DNA of 64,000 nucleotides from Tiliqua scincoides (GCF_035046505.1 NC_089821.1:55088256-55152255), one strand, 5' to 3'; shown: positions 49,013 to 61,386, counted from the stretch's first letter. Translations and numbers: made by a program. Notes: generated from the letters alone by a model not told the origin.

Positions 49013-49308
49013 ACAGCCCAATCCTATGTATGTCTAGTTGGAAATAAGTCCCATTGAGTTCAATAGGGCTTACTCCCAGGAAAGAGTGCATAGGTTTTCA
49101 GCCCAATTGATTTCACTGGGAGAGTTACTGTGCAGTTATCCTATACATGTCTACTCCAAAGTAAGTCCCATTGAGTTCAATGGAGTTTACACCCAGATAC
49201 TTGTGCATAGGATTGCAGCCTGACAGCCCAATCCTACTTTCCTGAAAGTAAGCCCCATTGACTGTAATGGAACTTACTTCTGAGTAGATATGCATAGGAT
49301 TGGGCTGT
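49013..49308. repeat. Array of three palindromic MITEs
   Basis: Copies at about 49013-49104, 49131-49222 and 49224-49308, each with the CAATCCTA and CATAGGATTG ends and the AGTAAGTCCCATTGAGTTCA / GGGCTTACTCCCAGG arms. The second and third are separated by one base; the third is in inverted order. Confidence 0.88.
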
Positions 49309-50122
49309 GAAGCTCTTGAAATCAGTGGATCTCAGAAGTGCTTAAGGTTGACTGGATTGTACAGTATTCTTTGCCATGTTAGAAAGTGCTGATGCTTGAG
49401 GTTTCTGCTCCTATATATATATAATTCTACAGATGGCTCCCATGTGTGCAGTATCTCTGTCTTGCCAGATTTAAATATTTATACCCATGTATCTATGGTG
49501 AGCCAGTCATGTTCTGCAAGAGCAGGGAGTTAAGGAACAGGGGTGGTGAATGTTGTTAAAGTTTCCTATGGAAGGTATAATTATTGTCACAAACATCATG
49601 TGAATATTTTCAAACAGATGGAAAAGGACTTGGAGGAATGCAGTGCCCACAAGGGGAAGACATGATTTGCTATGCTGAAAACAAGCGAGTGAGTCTCTGA
49701 GTGCTTTCTGAAAGACTTGAAATTTGACTACAATTAAATTGTACGAGAACCTGCTGTCCTGTGATTCTTGCTGGATGTCAGAATATAGAGGATGGGAAAC
49801 AGCCTGCTGCAGAAGCTCAGGTAGTGATTTTGTAGATGTTTTTGATGGCTATATGGATCATTCAGACTCTGAATGCCACTGAATACCAGGTACTGGGGAA
49901 CAATAACAGAAGACTTCTGTCTTCATGCTCTGCTTGAGGGTTTTCATCCAGAAGGCACCTGGTTGGCCACTGTGGGAAGGATGCTGGACCAGATGACTCT
50001 TTGGTTTAACCTAGCTAAGCTCTTGTATTTATATTTTAACAGCAGTAGTTGACATATTAACAGTGAATTTATTGTTATTTCCCTATTGAGACTGTTGCTG
50101 TCCTGTAACTGATACATCTGTG

Positions 50123-50292
50123 CAGGGGTGGCCACCCTTTCAACTTTAAGGCTTCTGGCCCTTTAACAAAGGTGCAGAAGAGGGAATTTCAGCAGGTGCA
50201 GCTTGTTATCACAGATGACAAGCTGCAGCTGCTGAAATCCCCTCTTCGTTGTTAAACATCCAGGAGCCCTAAAGTTGAAAGGGTTGACCACC
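50123..50292. mobile_element. Palindromic hAT MITE, diverged
   Basis: It begins CAGGGGTGGCCACCCTTTC and ends GAAAGGGTTGACCACCC. The flanks CATCTGTG (50115-50122) and CATCTATG (50293-50300) differ by one base. The arms share GCAGGTGCAGCTTGTTATC with the 181-base copies. Confidence 0.83.
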
Positions 50293-51459
50293 CATCTATG
50301 AACAAACACATATATAACGTGTGGGATAATATTATCAGTCCTGGCATCAAAATAAACTCTTATTAACAGTTACCTACTGGTATGCAACATCAAGAAGTGA
50401 AAAGATAAATAAGAAAATCCCTATCACAAAAATTCTCATTGACTATGCTTGGAAGAGAGAGGAGGAAGAGCTTAAATGCTGCCAGCTGGGCAACCAGAAC
50501 AATGATCTCTGATGAAGTTGTGGTCCTTTCTCTGTTCAGTTGCTTGGAGAATGGCTAAATGTGTGATTAAGAAGTTGTGTGGTTTCTGTAGTGTCTGGTT
50601 GATGATAATCTTACTCAGAGCAAAAGACTGAGATACTTATGTATTCCTTTGTGCATTTGAGTGGGCTGTGGCAGTGCATGAGGGCTGAATGTTGCTTTTT
50701 TCTTGGAGTGGGTGGCTGAGATGTCTATTTTAGATCAGGGACTGTGATAGAGATAGATGAGAGCCCCTTGAGAACGTAGTTTAAGTCCCCAGGCCACCAG
50801 TTTGCAATTGTAGATCCAGAAATTGGCCACGTGCCATATCCTATTAACCATACCCCCACATGATTCAGTATTTCTCAATAATTAGAATCAATGTGAGTCC
50901 TTGTAAAATTGTCACATACTTGCAACATATAGAGAAAGCCAGCATAGGGAAAGGTTCTGAAGCACAACAATTTTAATGAGAGTGATGAGAGAGAAAGCAT
51001 GTTCACACAGTTGATTCTATGCTTTCTAAATAGCAATGAGATCACACCATCCTGGGAGTATGTCAAAAATAAATTTGCTCGTGATAGTGAAATGTTCTTG
51101 CACATCTGAGGCTTGTCAAATACAGAAAGGATAATGAGCAGGAGTAAAGAATACTGTTCTGCCAATAACAGTTCTTATGAAAGATAGTCCTGTGTAGCCT
51201 TGTTGTTGCATCCTAGTTTTGCTGGGGTGTTTTCAGGAGGATGTCCACTGTGGTTCACTAAAATAAATGAAAGAGGCATAATTCTAGAAGCTTGCAGAAA
51301 GGAAGGAATCATGCCATGGAAATGGGCTTCCATGTAGAGCAACTCAGCAACTTTAGCCAAATGAGTCTGTCACAGTGTTTGCAGACATGCAAGAGTTGTT
51401 CTTGTCTATCTGGAATCCATTCCTCTCTCTTAGTAGTGTGTGCCCCCTAATCCCTAGAT

Positions 51460-51799
51460 CAGGGGTGTCAAACATAAGGCCTGGGGGCCGAATGCGGCCC
51501 GCGGAAGTTCTTTTATCAGGCCCTCTGGCACTCAGCTGCTTAGCAGTGCTGACATGGCACTGCTGAAAGGGCAGCCCACATGAAAATTAGGCTCTCCCAT
51601 GTCTTGCAATATGATCAGGATTTGTGTGTTTTCTCTTCTGACATTTGCAGCTAATGAGTTCTGAAATGAAAAAAGTGCTTATTTTTGGTTATGACCTGTT
51701 CAATGACATCACTTCCTGCCTAATGACATCACTTTTGGCCCTCAGCAGGCCTCATGAATGCTATTCGGCCCTCAGTATGAAACAAGTTTGACACTTCTG
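51460..51799. mobile_element. hAT non-autonomous element (CAGGGGTGTCAAAC family)
   Basis: It begins CAGGGGTGTCAAACATAAGG and ends AAGTTTGACACTTCTG. The flanks CCCTAGAT (51452-51459) and CTCTAGAT (51800-51807) differ by one base. 340 bases; contains two ATGACATCACTT repeats near the right end. Confidence 0.83.
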
Positions 51800-53279
51800 C
51801 TCTAGATGATAATGTGTGGAAACAAGTAGTAGTTATTCAAGGTGAGGGACCATCTGCATATACTCAGAGAATCTCTTTTGTTTATGTCCTTCATGTGTTT
51901 CAGACCTGAGCCCTAGAACTGAAAATAACTCTGAGAGCTGAGCACTGGCTCAGATTTACTAAGCTCAGCTTTGCATCAGAGGAGAGCATTTCTGCACACA
52001 TTTTAAAGCATTCCTCCAAGATGGGAACAGAGATGAAGCAAAAGTTTTGTATTTTTACCATATGAAGCAACTTTTTAGACCTAACAATCCTGGTGCTGCG
52101 ACAGTCAAACTCATCCTAAGCAATTTCAAGCTAACCAGTACAGACAGAACCAGCATGTTAAAAGTTAAAGAGCTAAATATAGTGCAGACTTTTAATAGGA
52201 TTCTGACTTTATTACAACACACTGGAACCAACTTGTTTGCTCAGTGAGTTATTTTTAAACAGCTTGGGTTTTGGCCCCCAACCTGGTCTCCTTGCATAAA
52301 GCTATTTTCTTGCTGAAGAGAGACATGAAAAAAGAAAATCAGAGACTAACAAATGAATTGAGTTTTATTTGTTTATTTATCCATATCTCTTTTTTCAATC
52401 AAATGATCCCCAAGGCAGCTTACAATAGTGTGCAATATTATAGTAAACACACACATATATTCAGCAGCCCATAGTCCCCTGGATGGTTGCAGAAGCCACA
52501 GGTTGCTTCCCTTCTGTTCTGCTATCTCTGGGCAGGAGAAAGTTAGAGTAGCAGAGCAGAACAATTTCTTTCTGACAATGAGAGGGAAAGGGCTCCACCT
52601 TCCCTAACTGATGGTTAGGTCTAGCTTAGGGGTGTCAAACCCAGTGGCGTCACTAGGGGGTGCAGGTGGTGCACTAGGTGACGCGCATGGGGGGTGATGT
52701 GCACTGGGGGTTGGCATGCTAAAATTGTGGTGGTTAGGAGTAATACCATCATGTTATATACCATTGAATGCAGAATTTCCAGCAGAATGCAATGCAAAAA
52801 CCCAGAGTAAAATATCTCCTTTCTATCAAAAGGTATGGCCAAAACACCGGAGAACAAAAAATGCATGGAGCCCCATGGAAAGGGAAGACTGAGAGGAATC
52901 GAATGACACCAGAATGATACTGATCCAATGAATGCAGCTCCAAATACACCTGAGAAGGAAGTCCCTCCCTCCAAGCAGACGAATAAGAGAGGTTGGGAGA
53001 AGGAAGGAGGAAGAGACTCCATTACAAGCCACTGCACAGGAGCAGCAGCCAGTAGCAGGATTGCTGGAGTTGCTGTTTCCAGGGGAACTAATTGCTCTCC
53101 CTTCTCCACCTGTAGCCAGGTAAAGAGCCTTTGGTGTGAGCTGAAGGGCAAGAGACCAAGGACTCTTCACCTGTGGATAGGAGCCTGTGAACTCCAGGAC
53201 AGAGCATCTGGAAAGGAAGCTTTAAGCTTTCTAAGGATCTGTAGATAGCTACACAAGATACAAGCTATGCAGTTAGGCA

Positions 53280-54170
53280 GCCAGCAGCAGGGTGGGGGCT
53301 ATCCAGTGCATCGAGTGCCATATGTATGACTATATGCCTTGGGTGCATAAGTCATTGGTGTTTTTGTTGCAAGGAGCTCCAGGGCCTCAGGGAGTGGGTC
53401 TGCTCCCTTGAAGTCTTGATGGTCGACTTGGAAAAGCAGAGGCAGGTAAAGAGGGACCACAGGGGGACTTCCAGGGACGTGCAGGCTTTGTCCCATCCTC
53501 AAGTGGGCAGCTCACTAGCTGCCCTGGTAGGAAGTCTTGGGGCTAGAGCAGGGGTGCTCAAACTTTGAACTTTAGGGATGCTGGACCTTTAACAAGTGTA
53601 TAGAAGAGAGAATTGCAGCAGGTGCAACTTGTCATCCCACAGATGACAAGCTGCACCTGCTGAAATTCTCTCTTCTATACACTTGTTAAAGGTCCAGCAT
53701 CCCTAAAGTTGAAAGTTTGAGCACCCCTGGGCTAGAGGATGTTGCTCTGGGGAGGAGGGAAACAGTCCCCTAGGGGGGACCCCCTCTTCAGGGGATGGGC
53801 CCGTATCCATTTGCACAAAGGATACTCCTTGGTGGGAGGGGGGTCGAGGACTTCTAGTAGTGGGCGATTCAATTATCAGGAACACAGAGAGGGGGGTTTG
53901 TGACGGAGGTGTGGACCACATGGTGACTTACCTGCCTGGCGCAAAGGTTGTGAACATCACTTCTTGTCTAGATAGGCTGATAGAGAGTGCTGGGGAGGAG
54001 GTAGCTATTGTGGTGCATGTCGGCACCAACGATGTGGGCAAGTGTAGCCGGCAGGTCCTGGAGGCCAAATTTAGGCTATTGGCTACAATTGCTTCTGGGA
54101 GGGAGGGAGGAAACTGTGCCAGCAAAGTCTTCCCTACACCATCAGTTCCTCTTCAAAACAAGTCAAGAGC
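53280..54170 (+). mobile_element. CR1-like LINE ORF1 remnant with SGNH esterase domain
   Basis: Three landmarks are in order: a cysteine motif QCIECHMYDYMPW (53304-53342), a leucine-rich coiled-coil-like segment with KELQGLREWVCSLEVL (about 53370-53420), and an esterase block with GDSII (53863-53877) and, 55 residues on, VHVGTNDVGK (GTND at 54021-54032). GDS plus GTND are the first and third blocks of SGNH hydrolases, which CR1-clade ORF1 proteins carry. The cysteine motif and the esterase lie in different frames, and a 181-base MITE separates the coil from the esterase. I do not see the C-terminal catalytic DxxH block; the match fades after about 54120. It is a dead fragment. Confidence 0.8.
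53549..53729. mobile_element. 181-base palindromic hAT MITE inside LINE ORF1
   Basis: The exact duplication GGCTAGAG flanks it (53541-53548 and 53730-53737). Ends are CAGGGGTGCTCAAACTTTG and GAGCACCCCTG. It is the same length as the copy at 35180-35360 and almost identical. Element plus duplication is 189 bases, a multiple of three. Confidence 0.93.
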
Positions 54171-54200
54171 CCTGTTTATTCATTCAAAAACTGGCTACAC

Positions 54201-54330
54201 CAGTGTTTCTCAGCTGGGTACCACTAGCGGTACTTGAGGTGGTGTCCGGTGTTACTCATGGAATCCCTGTACACCTGCTGCCTGGCAGCAAGACCAGGAA
54301 TGCAATGCAACTGCTTCTTTGAGCTGTTCT
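54201..54330. mobile_element. hAT-like fragment (GGTACTTGAGG family)
   Basis: CAGTGTTTCTCAGCTGGGTA and GGTACTTGAGGTGGTGTCC match the left part of the element at 40531-40856. The right end is missing. Confidence 0.65.
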
Positions 54331-57300
54331 TACAGAACCTAGAAAGACTCCCAATCCTTAATTTTTATCTTTTACCTTAAGAAGTAAGCCAAAATATATT
54401 GGTTTTGTTGTTGTTGTCTTTTATGATTCTTCTATCCCGAAGCTCCAAGGATCAGGGAATTTCTAAATGTTAACCCTAACTTGCATGGTATGCCACCTTC
54501 AATCCAACAGAGTTTTGCATTGGATTCTCTTTGGAGCAATTTATTTTTATTTAATCACTGACATTGCTGGTGAACAACATTACAAAAATTTATGTCATGA
54601 GTCATTTTCTGCTGCTTCCCTACATGTCTTTTAGAAATAGGAGTAGGAAAATGGAAAGTTAGAATTAGCCCCCAAGCCTCATCTTTCCTGGTGGTAATGT
54701 CCAATCTGTCACATTAAATTGCCTTTTAACCCAGAAAGAGAAAAAAGACTGGCACATCAGAAATTACCTATGAAGGGGACTGAGAACGAGATATGTATAT
54801 TTACAGATGAGGAGGACAAATCAAATTAACAAGATGAGAATGAAAAATAATGAAAATGCAAAACACACACACACGTTTTAATACCTGGAATGCTAAACAC
54901 GAGTGCAATACATAATCTGAACATTTGCTGGAACATCACAGCATGAATACTTAGAAGCTCAAACTGCGATATTGTTACAGTGATTTTGTTCCATGTTATA
55001 GTTGTCTGTTTTTGCAATTTAATCTTAAATATATTGAAGATCAAGTTTTTGAACTTTGCTGTGAATCTTGCCCTTCTTCACAACAAAGACCCGAAATGGC
55101 TTCTTACCCAAAAGGAGCCAACAAGCTGTGATGGATCACAAGTATAAAAATGGGATGTTGGAAAGAAGGGCAAATTCCATTTTGGGGGGCATTGTGTGCC
55201 ATGTGTGAAAGGTAACATTATCACTCTGCTGAGCACTTGTTCTGATCAACAATATCCAGTCTTGACTACTAGGGATAGGGATAAACTGAAAAGAATTCAG
55301 TAGAGAGCTGTAGTAGAAGACATGCTGCGTATGACACAAGGAAGGATGAAAGGAAGTAGGCATGCTTCACTCAGAGAAAAAATTAAAGTGTGTGTGTTTG
55401 CACACAAGCATGCTGTTTCCATAGATGCAAAAACAGAACTGAGGCCCAGGATGATTGAAGGAAAGACAAAAAGCAGCTGATTCAAATTGCAGTGAAGAAG
55501 ATCCTACAGATCAGGTATCACCAAAAATGTTGCTGTAGGAGTGGCTTACCAGCAGAACATGTTGTACAGTGACATTGTGACTCTCTTCTAGTTTCCATCC
55601 ATCATCATGTGTACTGAAAATCTGTACTACTGTCCTTTTTCAGCACAGTAAGTCCTGCTTAGTTACAGGGCTGTTAGGATTGCATTCAAGTGTTGTCCCA
55701 GTGAAATCCATGTTCAGTTCCAAGAAGCCCAAATGCTGTTCTGAAACTGGCACCAGTCTTACGCACTCCCTCCCACTTTTGCCTATTTATCTGTTGCTTG
55801 TCTGTTTCAGTAAAGTGTTGGGAACAAGGCTGAGGGAAAGAAAGAGCATGGCCAGAGGCTAGGAAAAAACCCACTGATTCCATCTGAACCAAATGTGGTT
55901 ACCTGTATATTCTGCATCAGACTCAACTGGGACAATATTATTTGTCCTCTGCATCTTTGGCAGAGTCATTCCCAGCTGTGCGTTATGTCGTCTTGGTGTA
56001 GGAAGATTTACTGCCTAATACACATTATGCTAATACCTAACAGTGCTGCCTGCATACATAAGGGAGAAAGAAGAGCACTTTAATTTCAGTTTCCTGGAAG
56101 CAGCCTGGAGTCATGTGACGTTCCATCTGGCCTTTATAACAACATTAGCAATGATTGCCAAGAGCTAGTTTTCTTAGCAAAGGCCCTTTTAGAAGGCTTA
56201 CATATTCTAAAAGTTTTCCATGCTGATAACTCTGAATTGTTTGTAAATGGCTGCAACTATTGAAAGCAAGTTTAGGACTGGGGAGCAGAACCTGAACCTA
56301 CATTGTCCAGGGTGGTGGAGGGGAGCCATGAAAGAGGTAGGGGTGCTTCATAACTATCTTACAGACATCTTTCTCTCCTTATGTGCTCCTTTTCATGCAA
56401 ATTAGTTGCAGTCTGTAAAAATATGTTCATTCTCATTGGTGTGAGTTCTTAAAAGCTTCAGTGAAAGTCTTGAAGCCCAATCCTGTGAGCCCCGCATCAG
56501 TGCCATGCTTGCAGCACTGGCATTGGGTTTCACTTCGCTGCTGGTGGGTGACACACAGCACTGCTGGAGAGGCCTGTGTCCGTAGTTGCTGGGCCTCCAC
56601 ACCGGTGAGACGCCAGCAGAGAGCAACCAGCAATAAGTGTCCCTGCTATTCAGCAGGGAGGCATTTCGGGGCAGAGAGAGGGAGGGGATGAAACTGGAAA
56701 GGAGAGAGAAGGGGCTGGAGGGCAGGTCTGGGAGGTGGTGGGGATGATGGTAGAGGCAGCCGCTAAATCTTACCCCCCTTCCCGAGCTGCGTAGCCCGAC
56801 ACAGATCTTGGTTTTCACGAAGCTGACACAGATCTGAGTAGACTCATTGGGGCTGCTGTATTTCTACACTGAGTAAGGGAACCAATGTTCCCTTACCCTG
56901 AGGAGTTCCCCAGTGGCTTCTCTGGCATCACAGGATACAGGGTGGCCACTTCAGAGCCATTGTACCACGTGGCACCAGGGCAGCATAGGATTGTGTTACT
57001 TGTTGCTCCACTTCAAAACAAAGTGGTGGTTCCTGGCTGGAAACAGCCTGTTTTTGGCAGTAGAGTACTTGGTTTGTATACAGAAGTTTCCAGGTTCCAT
57101 CTCTGATATCTCCAGGTACGGTTGGAAAAAACCCATCTGAAACTGTGGAGAGCTGGCTCCAGAACTAATACTGAGCTAAATGGATGACTAGTAGTCAGAC
57201 TCAGTATAAGGTAGTGTCCTGGTTCCCTATGCCCTAATAAGGCTGTTAGGCCTTAACATGGAGATTATACATATCTCTTTGCCAGCTACACAATACTGAA

Positions 57301-57839
57301 AGAGGACACACCATCATCACACTGATTGATATGCTGACGTTAGGACCCTGCTCCATAAGTAACATACTGTCAGTGTGTTGCAGCCCTCACAGACCCTGGA
57401 TTGTCTCATAGGGACCACAGCACATACATGATCCTCTTCATATCCTTTCACCAGGATTTATAGGCCCTTCAGCCTTCCCAAGATCATGCCCCAGGGCCTC
57501 CCCTTCATTATCGGGTTCCAGAGTACACTTGTCAGGGAACTGTCTGGTTCACCTGGCCTCACAGTCCCTGCTCTGAGTCACTCAAGATTGGTGTAGGACC
57601 TGACAGACTGGGTGCTGGGTTGAGTATCCAGGTAGACCACTTTCCCTTTGGGTTTGCTGGAGGATATAGAATTGAGACCCATGTTTTTGCCAACTAAACT
57701 ACATGTTCACTAAGAATATTAGGGCCTTGATCTAGCTAAGTCATTCATTACTAACTTGTTCCATTATGTTCAATAAGATTTGATCATGAATAACTTTTGA
57801 AAGTTAGGCCTAAATCTAATACAACAAGACTATACCCTG

Positions 57840-58449
57840 ATTCTGTCAATCATTTTTTTTTATTATGCAAATAGCTTCTTCACCATTCATAGTATCTTTA
57901 TTTAAACTGAGAAAATAAACCAAAATGCAACTCTGCTGTAATTCAGGTACCACAGAACTGACCATACAACTGCTGAAAAGGGTAACATAAAACAAGCTGC
58001 TGTTTTTCTTTCTCCTGAGTTTTAAAAATGTCTTGTTGATTATTGAGCTGAGCAACTTTCATTTCATTTTCGCTGGGATATGGTGTACTGTTTTGACTAG
58101 CTATTTTGAGGGCTCTAAAGTATGATTTTCAATTGGCAAACACACTTGTGGCCAAGCAACATCTTGGTTCCTTGTTAAAATTCCGCCTTCGTGTTTCCAC
58201 TCAACATTTCATGCTTCCGATCATCACAGTTTTCAGTCTTTATCAACAAATGCCACAACTTTCTTGGCTACAGAATGTTGGTTCAACCACATTTCGAATT
58301 GGAAATTTGTGAAAAGAAAACAAGCATATTGAATAATAAGAACCTTAAGGGCCACTTGTAGTCCACTCACAGCTGCAACATGTGGTCCCATTTTCTCATG
58401 ACCTCCAGTGGTCTCATAGACTGGTACAGAAGTTTAAAAAACCATTTTC
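57840..58449 (-). other. TSPAN32: TSPAN32 3' UTR (predicted)
   Basis: This is the sequence after the TSPAN32 stop codon on the minus strand. It has no competing exon. Two AATAAA signals on the minus strand, at 57897-57902 and 57859-57864, would give a 3' UTR of roughly 570-610 bases. The UTR extent is inference. Confidence 0.5.
57859..57902 (-). promoter_or_regulatory. TSPAN32: Candidate polyadenylation signals for TSPAN32
   Basis: AATAAA reads on the minus strand at 57897-57902 and again at 57859-57864, the first canonical hexamers I saw below the TSPAN32 stop codon. Either could be used, and the T-run beside the second is not evidence by itself. Confidence 0.45.
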
Positions 58450-58545
58450 CTATTGGTTTGTAAGAATGTATTTGCCCTTCCGGTCCAAACTGTTGTTGAA
58501 GTGGATTGAAAACCAGAGGAATGAAGTTAAGAACATCCCGTATAC
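58450..58545 (-). CDS. TSPAN32: TSPAN32 tetraspanin, terminal coding exon
   Basis: After an acceptor TTTGTCTTTCCTAG on the minus strand, the exon reads VYGMFLTSFLWFSIHFNNSL then DRKGKYILTNQ and a TAG stop (58450-58452). It matches human TSPAN32 as I recall it (SSFLWFAIRCGCSLDRKGKYTLT), sharing FLWF.I and SLDRKGKY.LT. It completes TM4 and gives a short cytoplasmic tail of about 17 residues. TSPAN32 (PHEMX/TSSC6) is a blood-cell tetraspanin that modulates platelet and T-cell signalling. Phase 0 continues directly from the 84-base exon at 62675. Human has a much longer tail after this point, so this protein ends early by comparison. A longer open frame over the same bases (with GIRDVLNFIPLVF) is the wrong frame. 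Confidence 0.93.
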   Translation of the reverse strand, partial: VYGMFLTSFLWFSIHFNNSLDRKGKYILTNQ

Positions 58546-58705
58546 CTAGGAAAGACAAATAAATGAAAAGCAATTGAAAATATCATCAGTTATGTTGCTA
58601 TTATTTCACCAGAGTACAGAAATACTGACCTATGTGGCTTCTGCCTCATGTTGCTAGAAAAAGTAAACTGTTCTAATCCTGCAGATCACTGCTAGTCACG
58701 AGCAG

Positions 58706-59296
58706 CCCAATCCTGAGCTACCCGGTGTGCAGGGCTTCAGCGGTGCCGAAAATGGCTGCCTCTCCTAAGGGCAACCCGGGCAGCATTGGCGGCTCCTTGG
58801 GAGAAGGGAACTTTCATCCCCTTTCCCAGGGTAAGACGAGCAGCCCCACAATGCGACTACTTGACTCTACAGTGACCCAAGGGTCGGCGCAGAATCAAAA
58901 GCCAGCGGCCTGACAGAGGCTCAGGATGGTGGAGCGAAGCAAGAAGGTTGAAAACCATAAACCAAATGAATAAGTGTTGCTCTTCCCCTATAGTTCCAAT
59001 TAGATAAGTATTTGTTATACTCATGTTCTTGCCACAACCCCAGGACAAAAGGAAAAAATGTCTGTGCCCTCTCCCTGCCTCCTCCCAGTCTCCTCCCATG
59101 ACCCACTACCTCTCTGCCGCCCAGCAGTCCACGTGACTGTGGAGCCGCAGTGGTCCACAGGTGCTAGCCCAGTGCCAACCAGTGCTGACCTAGCACTGGC
59201 GCTGGACCGGCACTGAGGGCTGCAGACATGCCATATGGCACATTTGCGACAGTGTGCGCTGGTGGTAAGCCAATACGCACTGTATAGAATTGGGCC
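58706..59296. repeat. Possible MITE with GCCCAATCC ends
   Basis: GCCCAATCCTGAGC at the left and AGAATTGGGCCCTAA at the right are inverted, 590 bases apart. A similar pair occurs at about 59915 (GCCCAATCCTATTC) and 60420 (ATGATTGGGCTGCC). No clear target duplication, so the boundaries are tentative. Confidence 0.5.
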
Positions 59297-61068
59297 CTAA
59301 AAATGCTTTGAGACGGGGGCAAACAGTTCCCTCTAAGGGCTCTACACCAGTGCACAAACATTTGTCCGTGTGGTAGAGAGCACATCCAGAATGTGTTCAA
59401 AACCAAGATCAGATTTTAAAAAAAACAAAACACAGCTCATCCAGCAATTTATTGCTAGTTATATTGCTACATGGCCCGAACTTGCCTGGAAACATTTTTC
59501 AGAAAATGAATACCAGGAACAAAGTAAATAGACATATGGTAAAAAGGTATATGCTTTATTTTTTTCTGGATTTGTTATTCTGATGCTTGAGGTGGCGAAA
59601 CTACTGGATTAAAATGTAAGTTTAATGTTCATGGTGAGTAAATATATTTAAGAATTTAAATTCTTCGTAAATCTTGTGGCTCTCAAATATCTGCAGTTTA
59701 TTGTATGTGGCTCTTATGTTAAGCAAGTTTGGTCACAGCTGTTTTATGCATCCCTTTAATGTGTCAGTTAATGAGCTGCTTTTGGTCTTATAAGACCAAA
59801 GTGGGATAAAAACTTTAAAAAAATAAATAAATCCTCAGTTTCTTTAAAATTTAAATAAAAATCATCATGTCCTGGGGAGGCAAGGACTTTGCAAACAGAG
59901 TTGCAACATTTACTGCCCAATCCTATTCTTCCACTCCACTGCTGGAATTAGTGTTCCAGCGGTGCAGTGCAGTGTGACAGTGGTTCTGTAACACTGTTAT
60001 GTTCTGTAACGCTGTTATGAAGAGGCCTTGCTGAATTGGTGGGGTGGGCAGAGTAGGGCATGGGGTGGGTGGAACAGGGCAGTTTAGGTGAAACAAGGGG
60101 AACGTCAGAAGTGGGAGGCTCTTATCCTGGCACAAGTGACTTGAATTGGGATGCCCCTCTGTAGCCTTCCGCTGTGCCCATTTTGTTTCCTTGGTGCAGG
60201 CAGTAGTGGTGCTTGGTGCAGTAGTAGTGCAGTAGTGGTGCAGTTATGTACTGGAGTAGGTCCAAGGAGACCCATCAGTGACCGAGGGGCTTATAGAGGG
60301 GTAAGGGAAAATATTCCCCTTATCTCTCCCAAGCCTTCTGATCTGCCCCCCCCCCCCCAATAGCAGACAGAACAACTTGTTTTGGTGTGGCTGCATGCTA
60401 TGGTAAAGGATAGGCTATGATTGGGCTGCCAATTAATTAATTACAAATCTTTTAACCATTTAAAATGTTTCTCCAATTAAAAATGGTAACTATTTTTATT
60501 ACAAGTTCAGGTACTTACAAAATTCTCAATAAGTTTTTATTTACAAAAAACAAAAAAGCCTCCTTAGCAGAGGCTTGTTTCCTTCTCCCTGGCACAGGAA
60601 GAAATGTCTCTACTAAGTGAGCTACTCAGTGACATTTATTTTCATCATGTAAAATATATCCTTTTTTCAGAATGATCTTTTTTACTTATATGCAAATATA
60701 TGCAAAGTTGACTGATCAACTACTTGACTAAAAGTAGTTTTCTGATATTTACTGATATAGTAAATCAACTACAATTTCTTGAACTGAGCAACACTCCTGT
60801 ATATAAATAGACTAGATAAATTGTATAAAGGTTATTAAGGCTCTGAAAATGGTGTGTCTAATTATGAGTTCTGTTCTATAGTATGAAGGTGGCACTTTAC
60901 AGCTCTGTATCATCACATCACATGCACTCCCAACTATAGGAGCCACTTGCATGTGGTATGCTGCTGAGATGCATGTGTAATTAGTGAAACAGATCTTTGT
61001 TTCTGAATTGCGATGGTAATTGGTTGTAGGCAATAAAGTTAGTTTGGCACTGAATAATGTAACCATGG

Positions 61069-61222
61069 GCACAATCCTAACCAACTTTCCAGCACTGGCA
61101 TAGCTATGTGCTGTATCCTGCAGTTGTGGGGCAGCCACAGAGGCCTTCTCAAGATAAGGCAATGTTACCTCAGAGTTGCATTGCCCTTACCTCGATGCTG
61201 GAAAGTTGTTTAGGATTGTGCC
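61069..61222. mobile_element. PIF/Harbinger-like MITE in a TSPAN32 intron
   Basis: The ends GGGCACAATCCTAACCAACT and AGTTGTTTAGGATTGTGCC are inverted. The interior CTGTATCCTGCAGTTGTGGG matches the family. Shorter than average (154 bases). Confidence 0.78.
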
Positions 61223-61386
61223 ACATGTTGGTAGGGTTCGTCCCTTTTAAGTTTTTCTACAGAATAAGCATGCAGTAAATCACAACACGTAGAAGCAATT
61301 CTCATGCTCCTGGGAATACATGCGAAGAAAGACTATTGGCTTCACACTAGTCAGCAGGTTATACCATGTCAAAAGCCACTATAGAC

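Larger units (their letters stand above)
43060..57840. other. Intergenic spacer between CD81 and TSPAN32
   Basis: No further exon is supported here. Besides the listed elements, I recognise nothing in about 43387-43827, 44246-44790, 45346-46881, 47282-47701, 48195-49012, 49309-50114, 50301-51451, 51808-52620, 54330-56470 and 57010-57840. The region at 52640-53000 begins CAGTGGCGTCACTAGGGGG, a start typical of DNA transposons, but I found no matching right end. About 56474-57000 starts GCCCAATCCTG and may be a larger relative of the GCCCAATCC-ended MITEs. Confidence 0.6.

Noticed and set aside
52621-53151. 176-codon minus-strand ORF
   Set aside because: It crosses a transposon-like start and the antisense of LINE 5' sequence, and has no domain I recognise.
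58367-58573. 68-codon minus-strand ORF over the TSPAN32 exon (GIRDVLNFIPLVF...)
   Set aside because: It looks protein-like and is flanked by an acceptor and a GTGAGT-like site, but the +2 frame matches TSPAN32 with a proper stop, so this longer frame is a coincidence.
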